NCBI GenBank assembly: GCA_947259315.1
Contig: CAMYLR010000023.1
Span: forward strand, 18,437 to 82,436
DNA from: an uncultured Gemmatimonadales bacterium
Lineage (GTDB): Bacteria > Gemmatimonadota > Gemmatimonadetes > JACCXV01 > JAHWKZ01
Length of the DNA: 64,000 nt
Direction: 5' to 3'
A model generated the notes under the pieces. The model saw nothing but the letters and a program-made list of their open reading frames with translations. It made no database searches and was not told where the DNA came from. The position numbers and the translations under genes were made by a program. This document shows positions 63,278-64,000 of this stretch, piece by piece. Position 1 is the stretch's first letter. Each line of letters begins with the position of its first letter.

Positions 63278-64000
63278 TTGCAACTAATTGACGCTGGCAT
63301 GATCGCCTTCGCTGCCTGGCACGCGCTCAAGGGACGTGTCGAGTGGCCACTCACTTTCCAGGTGCCACGCATGTTGCGCAAGGCTATCAACGACGTGGAG
63401 GGCCCGTACGCGTTGTTCTGGAATGCGGAGCGACTGTGGAAGTGCGAGCGCTGGCCCGCCTATCGAGATCGCCCCGAGATCTGGGATCACGCCGGACGCG
63501 ACGACTTCGAGTCGATGTTGGCGGTGCTGTCGGGGTTGGGCGCCGTCCAGTACCGGTCCGACGGACGTGAGGCGGATGAGCTGCTGGCGGCGGTCTGCCA
63601 CTCTTTCGAGGGCACCGAACCGATCGTCATCCGCTCCGACGACAAGGATTTCATGCAGCTCCTATCCGGCTCGACACGCATGCAAGGGCGCGTACGCGGA
63701 ACGGTCCGCTTCTCCGACGTCAAGCCGATCCTCGGCGTTACGCCGGCCTACGTGGTCGATTTTCTGGCGTTGTCGGGCGACGATGCCGACGGCATCCCGC
63801 GAATCGTCACCCCATCGATGGCACGCAAACTGATCGCTTCGCGCGGTCACGTTCGCGACTGGATCGATCGCGATCTGCGAGTCGGGGTTGAGATACGAGT
63901 CCTGCCCGGTGGCGAACTCGGTGCGGGTGAGGCCGATGCCGAGCACGATGGTCACACCGACGATCGCCGCAATGACGATCTTCCAGTGCTTGCCGAGCTG
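63278..64000 (+). CDS. 5'-3' exonuclease/FEN-like protein, end uncertain
   Basis: Related to the DNA polymerase I 5' nuclease or ExoIX. From TTG 63278 (GCGAGGTG upstream) it reads QLIDAGMIAF, DGREADELLAAVCH, IRSDDKDFMQLLSG and LALSGDDADGIP, which carry the usual metal-binding acidic residues, then a helix-hairpin-like RIVTPSMARKLIASRGHVRD. No stop is met before the window end, but after about 63885 the frame loses coding character and the opposite strand gains it (next feature). The true C-terminus is therefore unknown; about 200 residues are credible. Confidence 0.7.
   Translation, partial: MQLIDAGMIAFAAWHALKGRVEWPLTFQVPRMLRKAINDVEGPYALFWNAERLWKCERWPAYRDRPEIWDHAGRDDFESMLAVLSGLGAVQYRSDGREADELLAAVCHSFEGTEPIVIRSDDKDFMQLLSGSTRMQGRVRGTVRFSDVKPILGVTPAYVVDFLALSGDDADGIPRIVTPSMARKLIASRGHVRDWIDRDLRVGVEIRVLPGGELGAGEADAEHDGHTDDRRNDDLPVLAEL
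63885..64000 (-). CDS. Partial membrane-protein N-terminal region on the minus strand
   Basis: From the window edge the minus strand reads GKHWKIVIAAIVGVTIVLG, then LTRTEFATGQDSYLNPDSQI, a cytoplasmic positive end, a membrane helix and a hydrophilic start of an exported domain. Almost every codon ends in G or C, unlike the plus-strand frame over the same bases. I do not recognise the family with confidence. The frame continues to a stop at 63662, but below about 63880 it is antisense to the exonuclease and loses this character. Confidence 0.5.

Noticed and set aside
63662-63955. Minus-strand 97-residue frame as a complete gene
   Set aside because: Only the part near the window edge has coding character; the rest is antisense to the exonuclease, so I kept just the edge fragment.

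Overview
This 64 kb window is GC-rich (about 60-65% by eye) and densely coding. It most resembles a chromosomal segment of a Gram-negative, menaquinone-using bacterium, probably Gemmatimonadota. The reasons are an Oar/CarboxypepD_reg-type TonB-dependent receptor, several lipoproteins, two futalosine-pathway menaquinone genes (mqnD, mqnC), a class III cyclase/ATPase/TPR regulator, and the order rsmB-PASTA-rpe beside a ribosome/SRP block. The phylum call is inference from gene content. I saw no tRNA, rRNA, CRISPR array, insertion sequence or complete prophage.

Region 1 (1-24.66 kb) is almost one continuous minus-strand run of core genes. In transcription order it reads yebC, ruvC, ruvA, ruvB, [plus-strand arsR-acr3 and a minus-strand cyclase/ATPase], a small unknown, a DUF2905 membrane protein, queA, an MBL-fold protein, tgt, yajC, def, fmt, tenI-like, thiS, thiG, rsmB, a PASTA protein, rpe, nhaC, ffh, rpsP, rimM, trmD, rplS, rnhB and a cysteine desulfurase cut by the window edge. 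Many neighbours overlap by 1-13 bases. It combines recombination, tRNA modification, translation, protein targeting and thiazole synthesis. Oddities are an RNase HII whose GRG motif reads GVS, an S16 with a long Pro/Glu tail, an MBL protein lacking HxHxDH, and a putative leaderless promoter at rplS.

Region 2 (24.7-41.3 kb) holds a cassette of one GcvT-like folate protein and two tandem PYROXD2/CrtI-like FAD oxidoreductases, which is the best candidate here for an undescribed pathway. After it come a divergent EF-G-like GTPase, an OPT transporter, a TPR/thioredoxin-like lipoprotein, a membrane-anchored alpha/beta hydrolase, an acidic Met-rich repeat lipoprotein with a strong terminator, acetyl-CoA synthetase, a GT9 glycosyltransferase and pdxS-pdxT.

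Region 3 (41.3-50.9 kb) is accessory. A low-GC patch carries an ICMT-like methyltransferase and a decayed gamma-glutamylcyclotransferase-like gene. It is followed by an SGNH-like lipoprotein, an SDR plus MBL pair, a PruA-like dehydrogenase, and an overlapping MFS / secreted protein / methyltransferase / geranylgeranyl-reductase-like set.

Region 4 (50.9-64 kb) has the TonB receptor, surface proteins, a hydrolase and UbiA pair, a TPR protein, an OmpA protein, two deoxynucleoside kinases, mqnD, a PrcB-like lipoprotein, a pyridoxamine-oxidase-fold protein, mqnC and a 5'-3' exonuclease-like gene. Near 63.88 kb the coding signal switches strand at a palindrome, so a rearrangement or assembly junction is possible there.
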